This document shows positions 1 to 12,360 of a DNA stretch of 64,000 bases, in pieces. Position numbers and translations under genes: made by a program. The stretch's first letter is position 1, and each line of letters opens with the position of its first letter. Location of the stretch: contig OX104115.1 of assembly GCA_944474755.1 (NCBI GenBank), forward strand, positions 54,812,648 to 54,876,647, in the 5' to 3' direction. The notes under the pieces are model-generated. The model was given only the letters and a program-made list of their open reading frames with translations, had not been told where the DNA came from and ran no database searches. Source of the DNA: Limnoperna fortunei. Its lineage: Eukaryota; Mollusca; Bivalvia; Mytilida; Modiolidae.

Positions 1-25
1 AATGAAACAATGTTAATTTCAACAT

Positions 26-31
26 AGTTTA
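26..31 (-). promoter_or_regulatory. Poly(A) signal of the minus-strand gene
   Basis: AATAAA on the minus strand about 85 bases beyond the TAA stop at 116-118, at a suitable distance for 3' end formation. Confidence 0.4.
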
Positions 32-115
32 TTAGAACTTAATCATATTGATCAAACACATTACATATTGAAAACAAACAAACATTATAGGCAACACAGA
101 GTTTGTTTTCTGTCT

Positions 116-1319
116 TTAAAATAAACTGTAACTGGTATTCTTTGGGATTTGATAAATTCCAAACATAGTCGTAGGACTGCTTCGTCTCCTAATCAACTTA
201 ATTCCTTCGCCGAACACAAAGCGTGTGTTAATTGTTCTAGCATCAATTTTTACCATATAGGCGCCTTTTTCTTTGAGTAAAATTTCAAGCTGTCTTACTA
301 AAAAAGAAATTTAATAAGTGTTAAAAATTAAAGCATTAGTAAAACCAAATAATTGCATTGCATACTTAACACAAAATAAAGGTCAGAATTCTTAAATATG
401 TACTAATCAATCCGTACCAAACTATGTTTGTTGTATTTAGTGTTTTCAATCTTCGAAAACATGTTAAAGGTTGTAAAAAAAATTGTTCATGCAAATTGAC
501 CCTAAGACTTACAATTTATGCATCTATCTAAGATAACGAGATATTTGAATCCAATTATGTTAAAAAAAACATAGGTACTCACATTGCTATCAATAACTTC
601 ACAATTTCGGCCCCTGCTCTAAACTTTGTTTCGTACATGTGGTCAAGACATGAAATAAGATCGGCTTCTGTAGTTTCTGAAACCTAAACGACAAATATAT
701 TGTTAGTAACACATTAAAACACTGTAGTTACAATAAATTAGCATGAACACATTTGCTCAAGCTTGAATGGGGCAAGGACATTTGCCCCCACCCCCCACCC
801 CCCCCCCTTAAACCCCCAACCGCGAAAAAAACCCGTATAGCTTAATTTATCTTTCATTAGTAAAAAAAAATTGCGACTCAAATAAAAAACATCATCTGTG
901 TAAGCTTGCGCATTTCGCTTTGTCTATTTAACTTTTTAGTCTTTGCATCTATAACAATTATTAAAAGATATATGGATTGTTATTTTAGTTTTTTTGTAAA
1001 TTGCGGGCTGCCATGTTACAGATCATGTGAGTCAGTCACGTTATTATGTTTATAATAAACATTTTTTTTATTTACAAATTACGAATTTCATAAATGATTT
1101 CGGCATTAAATTAAAAGGAAAAATAATTAATAATACACACACACACAACAGCAAAGAAAATAATACATCGTAGTAGATCATGCAACCGACTCAGCGTGCA
1201 TCTCCAAATGGCATACATGTATGGACATAAACGTATGCATGTATTTTAAAATAAAAATAAATATCAATAATATATCTTATAAAATATCTTACCGTGATAT
1301 TAATTCTTTTTCTGGCTTC
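116..1319 (-). CDS. 3' end of an unrecognised gene, three exons (partial)
   Basis: Three minus-strand exons join in one frame with canonical GT/AG sites: 1319..1293 (27 nt), 683..583 (101 nt) and 293..116 ending in TAA. They encode about 101 C-terminal residues, beginning EARKRINITVSE, passing through DLISCLDHMYETKFRAG, and ending in a basic stretch (KLIRRRS) followed by FGIYQIPK and YSLF. Exon 1 ends in phase 0 and exon 2 in phase 2. The last acceptor is an unusual aag, chosen because the nearby tag would put a stop in frame. A minus-strand AATAAA lies near 26-31. There is no signal peptide, membrane segment or domain I recognise. The piece looks soluble and partly helical. The 5' exons must lie further upstream on the minus strand (above 1.3 kb) and were not found. 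Exon structure is inferred from reading frame and splice sites only. Confidence 0.5.
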
Positions 1320-1660
1320 CTGTTTTTAAAATTAAGATGAAAGTTAGTAGATCTCTAAAGATGTGTAATACACGTCCTTTGTTTTGAATAATAAGCATAT
1401 CTTAGCGTCTGGCGGGAAACATGTGGACACTCTTATCTCAGTATCTACAACCCGCAGCGTCATTAAATGTTGAGGCTTTAAGCACTACATAGATTACATA
1501 TTTAATTTCTAAACATGTTTACAATGACGATGCTACTAAACTACATATGCTTAGCTTCTAAACATTTTCCTACAATATGTTTAGAGTAAACATGTTTAAG
1601 ATATGTTTAGGATCTAAGCACAATTTTTAGAGTGAATGCAATGTTATTTATTTATTTATT

Positions 1661-1715
<55 letters not shown>

Positions 1716-2799
1716 TTTTTTATTTATTTATTTATTTATTTATTTATTAAAAGTAATTACTTTTTGTAAGTTTAAAATTAATTATAATTATCAATATCTA
1801 TAAATTCACAATATAAAGATTAAAAATAATGTAATGTGATTGATTAGTTGAATGTTTGCGAGAACAGGTAACCATACAAAACATTATCGGATCATCCTTT
1901 TGACTGGTACATGTATGTATGAAGCATCAGACGGGGAGGGAGAATTTATCGTTATGTAGCCGGTACATTTTGCCAAAAGTAACTTATACTTCAAGAAGTG
2001 TGACCTTTTTCAAACACGTCTGACTCTTTACTACGATCCGCAATTAGGATGTCCATATTCTGATCTGACAATCTCCAACAACAGTGTATTTTGACCATAC
2101 AATGCAAACGTAAAGATTTCTAGACCAAAATTGGCGGCTAGATAATCATGGTATATACGACCCGCTTGCATCGAAAAACACTGGATCTTGTCATATAGGA
2201 ATAATTATTTGTAATTATTCACTTTGAGTTTGGTGTCTTACTTATTTATAAATGAGCTGGGACTTTTTATTCTTACTTCTACCTCGCTATCTAGGAATAA
2301 AGAAAAATCGAATCTAACAGCCAGCCCAAGTGTGATGAGTACGACATCATAACCAAAATGATTTTTCTTAAATATACAACATGTTACTTCAGAACTGATT
2401 AATAAACTTTAAGCAACCATTCAATTTATCAATTACCTGGTTTTTCAAAGGTAAGAAACAAAACAGAGCACTACCCAAACCTTACAATTCAGCAATTGTT
2501 CAGCTATATAGTCCATTTTACTTTTTTTTTTTTGGGGGGGGGGGGGGGTGGGTTAAGCCGCAGTACTTGGAAAACATTCCCGACCTTCCGTACTAAAATT
2601 GGCAATTCTTATCAATTGGAGCACATTCTATCCGCAGTTTGTGCAGTGAGACTTCAAACTCGCGAACTAAGGGGTTGTGAAGGCGAATGATTAATAGTAG
2701 ATGACCTCTCCGCCGCCATGGCTACTCTATCCTCCCGCCCCGCCCAAATTAAAAAAAAAAATGAAAAAACAAATATAAGGAAGGACAAATAAATTTAAT
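1320..2799. other. Non-coding stretch, no gene seen
   Basis: AT-rich sequence with no convincing exon. It holds the TTTA microsatellite and, at about 2521-2548, a run of T followed by a run of G that creates a spurious small reading frame. It may be intronic or upstream sequence of the minus-strand gene at 116-1319. Confidence 0.5.
1644..1748. repeat. (TTTA)n microsatellite
   Basis: About 105 bp of nearly uninterrupted TTTA tetranucleotides, with slips where one T is missing or added. Confidence 0.97.
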
Positions 2800-3452
2800 T
2801 ACAAACGGATTAATAAATCTTACAAACGATTTAATAAATCGTACACACGATTTAATAAACCGTGCAAACGATTTAATAAACCGTACAAACGGATTAATAA
2901 ACCATACAAACGATTTAAAAAACCGTACAAACGATTTAATAAACCGTACAAAAGGATTAATAAATCGTACAACGGATTAATAAACCTACAAACGATTTAA
3001 TAAACCGTACAAATGGATTAACAAATCGTACAAACAATTTAATAAATCGTACAAACGATTTAATAAACCGTACAAACGATAAAAAACCGTACAAACGGAT
3101 TAATAAACCGTACAAACGATTTAATAAACCGTACAAACGGATTAATAAATAGTACAAACGATTTAATAAACCGTACAAATGATTTAATTAATCGTACACA
3201 CGATTTAATAACCCGTACAAACGATTTAATAAACCGTACAAAAGGATTAATAAATCGTACAAACGGATTAATAAACCGTACAAACGGATTAATAAACCGT
3301 ACAAAAGATTTAATAAACCGTACAAACGATTTAATAAACCGTACAAATGGATTAATAAATCGTCCAAACGATTTAATAAACCGTACAAACGGATTAATAA
3401 ACCGTACAAACGGATTAATAAATCGTACAAACGATTTAATAAACCGTACATA
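2800..3452. repeat. 21-bp satellite array, about 31 copies
   Basis: Tandem units of 21 bp, in two main versions that differ at the start (cgattTAATAAACCGTACAAA or cggattAATAAACCGTACAA). Units carry point changes but almost no length change. Because 21 is a multiple of 3, the minus strand is open in more than one frame and gives seven-residue repeats such as FVRFIKS and YGLLNRL. I treat those frames as by-products, not proteins. Each unit has a short imperfect inverted symmetry (ACGG...CCGT). Confidence 0.95.
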
Positions 3453-3947
3453 CAAAATATTTTTTTTTCTTTTTGTTGTTTGACACGAATAAGCCGTCGT
3501 ATGTCCTTAATTGACTCTTAACATTTTTAAGTTCAATTAAACCAATAAAACCTTATGTGGAATAGGCATTGCCAAAATGCGAGCACAGACAATATAGTCC
3601 TTTATTATCAATATGTAATGTGCATTTCATAATTGACGTTACTTCCGAACACCATAAAAGTGCCTCTAAATTTCAGTGGTCACGTGACGTCTTTCTATGT
3701 AACGGCGACGTCACATGAAATGTAATTTGATTGTCAGTTTTTTAAGATCGATTTATAGATTGCCAAAAAATAGTATGAAATTTTTGTTGTTAATTTTAAA
3801 TATAACATTTATTTTTTTATCGATGTCTACTTTCTTTTCAAGTCTTTCGTAAATTTTTTTTAGTACTTCATTCACTTTGTTACAGTTTTTTGAGGATATT
3901 AACTTCCGGTCGAAAAAAAAAATCAATATCAGCATTAAGTATTCTGG

Positions 3948-4051
3948 GTGCCGTTTAATAAAGCGATCGTTAATTAACATGCTCGTTATCCCATGCAATT
4001 TAAATGGGATAACGTGCACGTTAAGATTACGATCGCTTTATGAAACGGCAC
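3948..4051. mobile_element. Short fold-back MITE-like element
   Basis: About 104 bp whose halves pair: GTGCCGTTT near the left end matches AAACGGCAC at the right, followed inside by paired GCGATCG and GTTATCCCAT arms around a short AT core. No coding capacity. Confidence 0.75.
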
Positions 4052-4470
4052 TCTGGTCCTCATGAGCCTAAGCGGCCTTCGGATATAACGTCAGATCAGA
4101 AGCATTGGATTTCAACGGTGACATTTGACGTTCGTGTATTCTCTAGACTAACCATTTAGTATTATAGATAAGTTCAAGTAGAACGAACGTATCATGACGT
4201 CATTCTCTTTGTTATGTTCAATGTTTACATTTCTCAGCTGTGTTTACATTATGATTTCATATTTTAAACGTAAAGTTAACACATAATTTATATTTAATTT
4301 TTATAAAGAAATGGTAGTCCAAGATAAAAAAAAATTGGCATGTGCATGTGATATTAAATGGCGTCATATTATCAACCAATGAAAATGCCTATATTGGAGG
4401 TCCTGACATGGTGTTATATTTGAAGTGAAGCTTGCGTCAATGAAAAATATTGCACCAGAAGACCTGGTTA

Positions 4471-4776
4471 GGGACCGACCATTTAACTTGCAGGGGGGGG
4501 GGCCTTTGGTTTTTTCCTAAAAAAATATTTTGAAAAGAATTTTTGATGAAAAAAAATATTTTGGAAGCAGAGGGTAAGAAAAAAAAATATTCTGAAAAAG
4601 GATTTCTGCTATATCAAATAATGCTAATAATGAATACAAAATAATCTGTCGCGACGTCTTTAAAAAATAAATATTTTTTTCGCGCCCTGAGCGGAAAAAA
4701 AATTTCTGACCAAAACAAAAAACCAAGCCCCCCCACCCCCCCCCCCCCCCCCCTTTCAAGTTAAATTGTCTGTCCC
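4471..4776. mobile_element. MITE with TTA target duplication and G/C-run arms
   Basis: The left arm GGGACCGACCATTTAACTTG followed by a G run pairs with a right arm of a C run followed by CAAGTTAAATTGTCTGTCCC. Both ends are flanked by TTA (4468-4470 and 4777-4779), the target-site duplication typical of PIF/Harbinger-type elements. The interior also pairs partly, with AAAAATATT-rich arms. It is non-autonomous with no transposase. The superfamily is inferred from the TTA only. Confidence 0.75.
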
Positions 4777-4779
4777 TTA

Positions 4780-6010
4780 CAGCATTAAGCAGATTTTGAT
4801 CATGTGATTTCATTTTGATCACATGACACATAATTGCCGTAGAGATCACCGCTGAGAGCTGTGCTCGCTATTATTCAAGTTTCTAGAATATTCAGATTTC
4901 CCAAAATGACAAATTTATTCTGGTATCACGTGCGGTTCATATTCTTTATTAGTCAACAATGAAGTGATCTTTCGAAAAGTACTACGTATTCTTGTTGGTC
5001 ATACACCTTTGACCCACAAATTTCCAAATGTTGAAACGCAAGCAAGATCGATATCGTTACGTTGTACAATTTTACACAATTATACAAATAACATAACCTT
5101 TATTTGCAATTAGCTGTAACCTTTCAAGAAAGCGGTCAGGAAATGGAATGATTTAGGCGTTTTAAACAGCCATTGAGCAGTCTACACTAGCTCTACTTCA
5201 GTCATAAACTGTTCTTGTAGGGCTGTTATAACGTGTAGCTGCTGTAATATTTTGAGCTACAGCTGCGCAGGTCAGGAATCGTTTTACAACGGTCAGAAGA
5301 GTGCCCTAGAACCGACATTTATAGCCGCTTCAGTAGGAGGTTATGCATAAGTATATAGCATTTATTAACATTCTTAAGTTATATTCTCTTCTATGATACA
5401 TTCATGGTCATGTGTGTAGGCCTATTTTAATGGGATACTTGATTGTTGAACAATAACCGTATTTTGTTAGCAGGGTACTGTTAAGGTCGGTTTGATCAAC
5501 GGTTTATTTCTTGGGCGGTTGGTTACCCAGAGGCAAAACATGATTTTAAGAAATATATGTTATTAAGTTATGACAAGCAATTGGCTCATTTCCAGTTTAC
5601 AGATTTATCGGTCATTATCGCATAAAAGAGCCGATAGAAATCGAACTGCATTGAAACAATATGGACTTCTATGGAGGTTTTTCTTCATATTTAGAATTAA
5701 GTTTCACCTGTTATATCTCACTGAGAAACATGTAGTCCAAGTTCGGCCATTATTGATCTACATGTAATCGACAATAATTTTTTGCCGGAAGTATAATTTT
5801 TCCTAAGTAGAAAGTAATTGCTTATTAGGTATTAATTAAAGTAGGTGTCATAAATTCTTCATTTGCTTTGGGTGTATTACACAATATTGCAGACAAAAGA
5901 TTTCATATAGATTACAGAAAGCAGAAATAACAAAATATTGAAAAAATAATAAACAAATTATTATTTAGTGTGTTGAAAATTCTGTTTTACATCAACATAT
6001 AAATTACAAT
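4780..6010. other. Non-coding stretch, nothing recognised
   Basis: No exon, repeat array or RNA gene that I can support. Confidence 0.4.
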
Positions 6011-6173
6011 CAGGCCTGGGCGCCATAAAACCTTTCTGAGTAAAAATATTTTGCTCAGCATGAGAATTTACTCAATTACCATATGACAACAAGGGAAAAG
6101 GAAAGATTTGATTGGATGAAATTGAGAATAAAAAAATTCTCAGCAAAATTTTTTTATGGCGCTGGGCCCTGGA
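6011..6173. mobile_element. MITE-like fold-back, about 163 bp
   Basis: The left end CAGGCCTGGGCGCCATAAAA and right end TTTTATGGCGCTGGGCCCTGG are inverted repeats. Inner segments (tgctcagcatgagaatttact against tgagaataaaaaaattctcagca) also pair. No coding capacity. Confidence 0.75.
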
Positions 6174-9024
6174 CTGTTTGAGATTTTTATAGAATTTTGC
6201 TAAATTTTAAGCTTCCATGGTTTAATGATTGAGCAATTTTTATAAAAATATCAATAAATATAAGGAATGCTGTATCAAATCTTTATTCTTGTTTAATTCG
6301 ATTCCAAATTGAATGAAAATAAACGATTACGATAAAGTCAAACAAGTACTATCTTTAAAAAAGATAATCGACGCATTAAAGATATAAATTGAGTTATGCA
6401 TTGAACTACGAATCGCCATTATTCTCATACAAATTCCCCGTTTCAATAGACCAGAAATGTTTGATGGAAATTTTTTTGGGGAAGTACTAACGACAATTAT
6501 TACTACGTGAAAGAAATCATGAACCTATAAATGAACACTAGTCCCATGTGAAACGAGTTTAAAATTATTAATTTATACATGTGTGCCCCCCACCCACCCC
6601 CCAATATGTGTTTTTATATTTCAACAGATTATTTTATTTACGTGTTTTCGATATTAACAGATTGACCAAGCATACAGTTAACCTAAAATTGATAATTTAC
6701 ATACAACTACATGTACTTTGTTGTACATGTACATGTATTCCAGAACGTTTATTGCTATTATGTATTGAAACCCAATGCCTAAGATATAGAAATGAAGTTT
6801 TTCTGCGAGCTCCAAAGCAGTTATACAATAATGTAAACAAATTGAATATTAGAAATTGTTTAATTAAATGTTGATAGTTTAAAATTTACTGAATAAGCAA
6901 AGTATACTTTACAATTAGAGCCACAACTCTCTATCTATGTGTGTACTACGACGGACGCCCAAGAACAATAATAATGCATTTGATTTAATATCAACATGTA
7001 TATAACATGATTGTTAATTTGTATTAATTAAAAAAATAAATTAAAATTTCTTCTCTTCGTTTTTTTACACTCCCTAAAAGCCCGCAAAAATCCAACGTGT
7101 TAATATGCGTTTTAATTTGCGCTGTACTTCAAATAAAAAATATTTAACATTTTTGTATAAGTTGTTTGATATAAAATTTTACAAACTGCAGCTCATCTCT
7201 ATCGTTCTTAATACTTAAATTGCACTATGAAATAATTTTATAAACAAACAGACAGTAAAATCTAATAATAATAATACACAATTTGAAAGGTGAATTGCCA
7301 ATTTACAAACCTGTTCCGAACCCCTGTCCAATTTACCACCCTGTTCCGAACGCCCGTTCAATTGGTTTTTGACCTATCAAGAAACAGAATTAAGATCACG
7401 TGACTTGCTTTTCGAGATTTGAAGTGTCATGAGGTCAAAGGGTAAAAAGTGAATATAATACCGACTGCGTCGGAAAAATAAAATAATAATATTGATTGTT
7501 TCTTTTACGTAGGGTTAATCAGGAACAGTCTATACTAGTTAGATTAGCCTCTCCCTGGGTTAATCTAATCTGTTTCCACACCTCAATAAACACGTCAAAA
7601 TTTGCAAAATTTGACTATTTACCTGTTATCTTATAACACTTGGAATAAGGACTGTCACACTCCAGTAGAGTAGTGAAATTAACACGAATTGCTCAGTTTA
7701 AGGGTCAGCATTCCTATATAACATTTCCTTTGATTTATAAGATATAAATATATTTAGATTATCGTCCAGTTCAAATTTGAAGGCACAATTATTATTATAG
7801 CTATATGATAACGAAAGTCGGAAACGTCATAGAGTACAAACTGTTTAGTGTATTTGCGAAACAAACGTGATTTTCGTTTCATATTGATGAGGAACGGAAT
7901 ACTATCACGTATTCATGTACTGTCGTATAAAACATTATCGGTAGTACACTATCACTGACGACAAACTACCCGTTTTCACTCCAGACCATCAATGATAAAA
8001 AAGTTGTGTCTAAATTTGCTGTAAAATGTCGATTTCATCAGATGTTTCAACAAACAACAACATAAAATAGCATGCATCAAGACAGGTGATAACTGTATTC
8101 TATGTGTACACGTACAGTTGCAAGCGTCAATATGTTTGGATTTTGATATTATTCAAATGAAAACAATGAGGTTCGTGCGACCTGCATATTGCGTTCAGAG
8201 CAGGCGGATATTGGATGCCTCCCGATTGGTCTTTGTGTGTGGTTGTAACACGAAAAATCAGGGGTTTTTTATGCAAATATCATGATCCACGTTCAAGAAC
8301 ATTATTACAGATGTCAAAAGGCACAATGTATGTGACCTGAATGAATATTTTTTTCTCAACATGTTGTTCTAGTGGCTAGTGGCATTTTCTGACCATTGTA
8401 AGATCCTGCTTTCCAAACCATTTTTTTCCCTGACCATATGTGGAATACTGGTTCCTGAAATTTAAAAACCATTCAATCAAATCAACCATTATTTTAAAAC
8501 ATAGTTATCCCACAATAACAGTTTACAAAACAGGGCCTGTATCGTTTACACACACAAATTATTATAATTATTAAGGAGAATCAATGCCAATTCTGAAATA
8601 ATGTAATTTTACGCGATTAAATTTTACATAAAAAAAACAATTGCATGAATATAAACTCTTTGGATAAGTGCAGCCTTATGTCAGAACATTACGAGCGTTA
8701 TCGGAGTACACAATTTACATGTACATGTATGTATAAAAAGGTTTTCTTCTGAAATAGTTCAAAATATGCGTTCTGATTCATATTCGCTTTTTCGGCTCTA
8801 CGAAGTAATTAATTTTTCCTTCCCTATGCGTGGCAAAGCGTATAATTGAAATTTAAAAAAGGAACTACAAATGTTGCAATCGCTATAAGTGATTTATTTG
8901 TATTAAAAGAGATCGAAATGTAAAGCATGTCTCTTGGAATGGACGAGGGTTGTAGATAATTAGGTATACATCACAGGCGTGTTCGACTGTGATTAAAGTA
9001 CTGATAAGAGGTTCATAGGTATAT
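6174..9024. other. Non-coding stretch, nothing recognised
   Basis: AT-rich, with only short reading frames. Small features: a roughly 35-bp direct duplication at about 7285-7350 (CCTGTTCCGAAC twice) and a short hairpin (GATTAGCC / GGTTAATC) near 7540-7570. No gene is supported. Confidence 0.4.
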
Positions 9025-9295
9025 TGTTTGTTTGTGTATTTGAATGACGTTTAACACCACTTTCAGTAATTTTTCAGCTGTATCATGACGTCCAGTATTT
9101 ATTAGGGTAAAAGGCAGGAGTACCCGGAGAAAACCCTCGACCTTAGGTAGGAAAACATACAATCATTGTCAATTAAGATTGGAATCGAGTACACCCTGCC
9201 CGCCGTGAGACTCGAACCAGCTAACCAGAGTGTTGACAGAACTCGTAATCAATAGGCGACGAACTACCTAAACCACTCGGCCAGCGAGTCCCGCG
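9025..9295 (-). mobile_element. tRNA-derived SINE, minus strand
   Basis: Read on the minus strand, it starts with a tRNA-like head. The A box appears as CCACTCGGCC on the plus strand and the B box as gactcgaacc. It continues through the conserved core (GGAGAAAACCC, GACGTCCAG on the plus strand) and ends with the GTTAAACGTCAT / CAAACAAACAA-type tail. The same family recurs at 17577, 39309, 45452, 57938 and 59757. It is transcribed by RNA polymerase III in principle and has no coding capacity. Confidence 0.85.
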
Positions 9296-10483
9296 GTTCA
9301 TGAGCATTTAATATCAATGAAAATTAATTTGTAATAAAGTTAAATGTGGGAAAAATGAATAACAAGTGAATGATCAATATTGTACCCAATCCTGTCTGCA
9401 AGTTTCCATTACTCTAACTACTACATAAAGTAGTTAGCAGGGAACAGTTAACACACGGGATGAGTAACTTGGTATATATAGGGTAATACGGATGTGCGGC
9501 CCGAAAGGGTCACTTTTTTGGCTCTCCAAAATATATGAAAAGGTAGCTTTTTTCATTGAAATATATATCATTGGGTGGTTAAAAATTAAATATATTCATG
9601 CCTCAATTCTGATCTTAGGCCCATGTAAACCTCGGTGATATTACAACCAAAGTGCTCCATTAACATCACTTGATCATTTTTGTAGTGAATGGGCTATTTT
9701 GTCAGTGGGTATGTGCAATAATAAAATACATGAATAGGTCTGATTTAATCATTCAAAATACGATTAGGTCCCGTTTCATAACGTCCGAAAATATAGGAAT
9801 AGTGTGGGTTTTCAAATCTCCGTCCGCAGACCTGTACCTACAAGGATCCCTAGTTACCCCCCCCCCCCCCCCCCCGCCATGAGTAAACAACTGATCTCAA
9901 TATACTCACATCAACGGTTCTCATAACAAGAGCGCTTCTCATATCGGCCAGAGGCTGCACACTTGCAGTTATTTGCAGATCAAAAGAACGAAGACTGGTC
10001 TCAAAGTATAGTAGGTAACGTGTAAGGTGAGTGCCTCGCAACAAGACATTTTTACCAACTACAAAAGACAAAATTACTGCATCTGCCCAACTCTCCATAG
10101 TTTCTCTGGTGCTATACTGTTTCCTGCCAGTTTAAGTCATTCCACGAACTTATCAGTATTTTCGTCTTTCAAAAAGCTTTTATACTCTTACATTCTACAC
10201 GGAAAAAAATTGTATCGAATAAATCTACATTCGTGTATTAACAATCTGTACGAGTGAACGTTCATGTCATTATTGCGTTATTTCTATCGCGTTACTTTTC
10301 TATCGCATAACTTTTAAGAATATATATAACATTTAAGGTTTAAAATCACTAAGGCATGTAAGGCTATCATTTATTTTTGACAATTTTGATTATTCAATCT
10401 TATTGTTGTTATCTCCCTTAAACCGCACTGAACAAAGTTCAACTTACTTTCGTTTTAAAACGGAAATAATATAATAGGAAAAT
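9296..10483. other. Region upstream of the B-box exon
   Basis: No exon supported. A run of C at about 9857-9875 creates spurious reading frames on both strands. The last few hundred bases probably include the 5' UTR or promoter of the B-box gene, but I see no clear TATA box or other element. Confidence 0.35.
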
Positions 10484-11230
10484 ATGTCGACCTACAACAC
10501 CTGTTACAACACCTGTTTAGTTTGTAATTTACGCGATAAAAGTGGTTGTTGTGACGTATGTTATATTAATTGTTGTGATATATGTATTACTTCTCACAAA
10601 CAAAACGATGTATGTAACTTGTTCAAAGAATACTGCGTTGTTTCTGGCCTTTGTAGATGTCATACCCGGCGTGTTACACAATTTTGTCCATCATGTTACG
10701 AACTGGTATGTACCGATTGTGGCGTTAAGAATCATGCAAATCATAACACTGTGAAATTGGAGAATGCTTTTGATACTGTACAATCTACCGTAAAGGATTT
10801 CCTGCATCGATTAGGTGAAAGTGAAAGTGAAACAAAACTGTTAATGACAAAGTATGCAGAAAACAAAAGCTTGTGTTTGGAAATTAGAAAAGAAATAAAC
10901 AAACAAAGTTCTTATTTCAAACAGTTATGTTCAAACACAATAGATAGTTTCCAAAGAGAGATAAATAAAAATGAAATACAATGCGCTAGTGTGTATTCAA
11001 CTAAAAAGGGTTATTTAGACAAGATTATCAAAACCGCGAAAAATGTACATTTGCTTAAACATGTTAAATCCCCAGTAGCATTTATGAAAATTTGGACACA
11101 GATTAACATTCAATTAAAGCAGTCAGAAGACAGACAAGCAATTATCGTACCTCCAAACAAAATTGCATTCCATGCAGTACCTTTAACTTTATCTGGATTT
11201 GGTGAAATATTTGGATCCATTGTTTGGTAA
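10484..11230 (+). CDS. B-box zinc-finger (TRIM-like) protein, exon ending at a stop or donor
   Basis: A 248-residue frame. Residues 11-50 hold a cysteine/histidine-rich first B-box-like module. Residues 57-87 are a clean B-box 2: C57-x2-H60-x7-C68-x2-C71-x4-C76-x2-C79-x4-H84-x2-H87. Residues 95-190 are charged and helical, fitting the coiled coil that follows B-boxes in TRIM-like proteins. No RING finger precedes the B-boxes, so ubiquitin-ligase activity of its own is not predicted. Such RING-less B-box proteins are numerous in bivalves and are thought to act in immune or stress signalling. The TAA stop overlaps a perfect donor (G|gtaagta at 11227), so the gene may continue into downstream exons that I could not identify. 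The start is the first ATG of the frame, with an A at -3. Confidence 0.8.
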   Translation: MSTYNTCYNTCLVCNLRDKSGCCDVCYINCCDICITSHKQNDVCNLFKEYCVVSGLCRCHTRRVTQFCPSCYELVCTDCGVKNHANHNTVKLENAFDTVQSTVKDFLHRLGESESETKLLMTKYAENKSLCLEIRKEINKQSSYFKQLCSNTIDSFQREINKNEIQCASVYSTKKGYLDKIIKTAKNVHLLKHVKSPVAFMKIWTQINIQLKQSEDRQAIIVPPNKIAFHAVPLTLSGFGEIFGSIVW

Positions 11231-11670
11231 GTAAAACAATTTTTCTTCCGTTTTTTCTCACTTTTATAATAGAAAGTTGTAAGCGTCCGTGTCTGTCATG
11301 GGTAGACTAGCTAATCAAAACTCCCGAAACAATAATGTTGTTATGGTAACTTAACAAAGTTCTTCATTAACATTCTTGTTTCTGGCGTTCTAATTCGATG
11401 TCTAGTATTAAACGATGGAAAGGATATCGCGATGTGAAAGTTGTTAGTTTACGGAAAAATTAGGTTCTTACACTCGCTGCACTTGTGGAAAGACGTAATT
11501 TTTCTCACTCGTGGAAGAAATCCCAGATCACTAATAAAGACTCTTGTTAACCTATTAATCTATTGTACCATTAAAACATGTGATAAGCTTAATGTAGCGA
11601 CTGGAATAAACTACTCTTACCAACATACAGAATTAATGCATGCTTATGAATATAGCTGAAATACGGCTGA
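11231..11670. repeat. Copy of a fold-back repeat family (11.3 kb copy)
   Basis: The segment from about 11315 to 11560 resembles the element at 22261-22603: paired GTTGTTATGG-type arms, then GGCGTTCTAATTCGATGTC, GTGAAAGTTGTTAGTTTACGG, and a second arm set with CACTCGTGGAAGA. It is more degraded than the 22 kb copy. No exon of the B-box gene is evident here. Confidence 0.55.
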
Positions 11671-11838
11671 AATAATTTCAACCAGTTTGAAACGAAACGG
11701 ATAATAAACCTTGACGGAAGTGGATTTTATCGTTACTGAGATAGTGAGTACTGAAAGGCCTTAACAAGACAAACGATAAAGTCCACCACTTCCGTCCAGG
11801 GTTATTGTCCGTTTCGTTTCAAACTTGATAAAATTATT
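11671..11838. mobile_element. Long inverted repeat (fold-back), 168 bp
   Basis: Left arm: AATAATTTCAACCAG, then TTTGAAACGAAACGGA, AATAA and GACGGAAGTGG. The right arm is its complement with few changes, giving stems of about 65 bp around a short core. No coding capacity. Probably a MITE. Confidence 0.8.
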
Positions 11839-12360
11839 AAAATTTAAGAGTTAAATGACATTGGAACGTAAAGGTAGGGCTTTTCATGAAGATAACTCAA
11901 TTCCGAACAGAAATAATTACAAACTCGTGTAGATAGGGTTAAAGTAATATTTTTTTCAATTATTGAAAGTTGGCGGGTAAAGACTCTGTTTCTTTCCTTC
12001 TCACACACTTAACAAAATCGATCAAGTATCATTCGAAAGCGAAAGTAAATCGATTTGTACAGGTCCCTGTGGTAGAACAGTAGCAAAAGTTTTGGTCAGT
12101 CAAAAATACTAACTTTTCTGGATTTGCATACCTTTCTAACATTGATCAGCATTTACCTGGGCTAAGAAATGAATAAACTGTCATTCAACATTTTAAACAT
12201 ATGTGCCATATATATATCCGTGACCAATTTCTTTTTCGCCAGTTCAAACATTTTAAGACGCTTCATCTATTACATGCACTTTCTAATGCAGTAAATGTAA
12301 AAATACTAAATTGTTAAAAAAATTACCAAAATTTTATCTTGCAAGATCTGAGATTGATTG
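11839..12360. other. Non-coding stretch, nothing recognised
   Basis: No supported gene or repeat. Confidence 0.35.

Noticed and set aside
2957..3455. Three overlapping minus-strand frames with seven-residue repeats
   Set aside because: Produced by the 21-bp satellite; open in more than one frame, no start context or domain.
4517..4849. Minus-strand frame of 110 codons
   Set aside because: Lies over a MITE and homopolymer runs; includes a poly-Gly stretch from a C run.
9670..10098. Two opposing frames with poly-Pro or poly-Gly
   Set aside because: Both depend on the C run at about 9857-9875; no conserved features.
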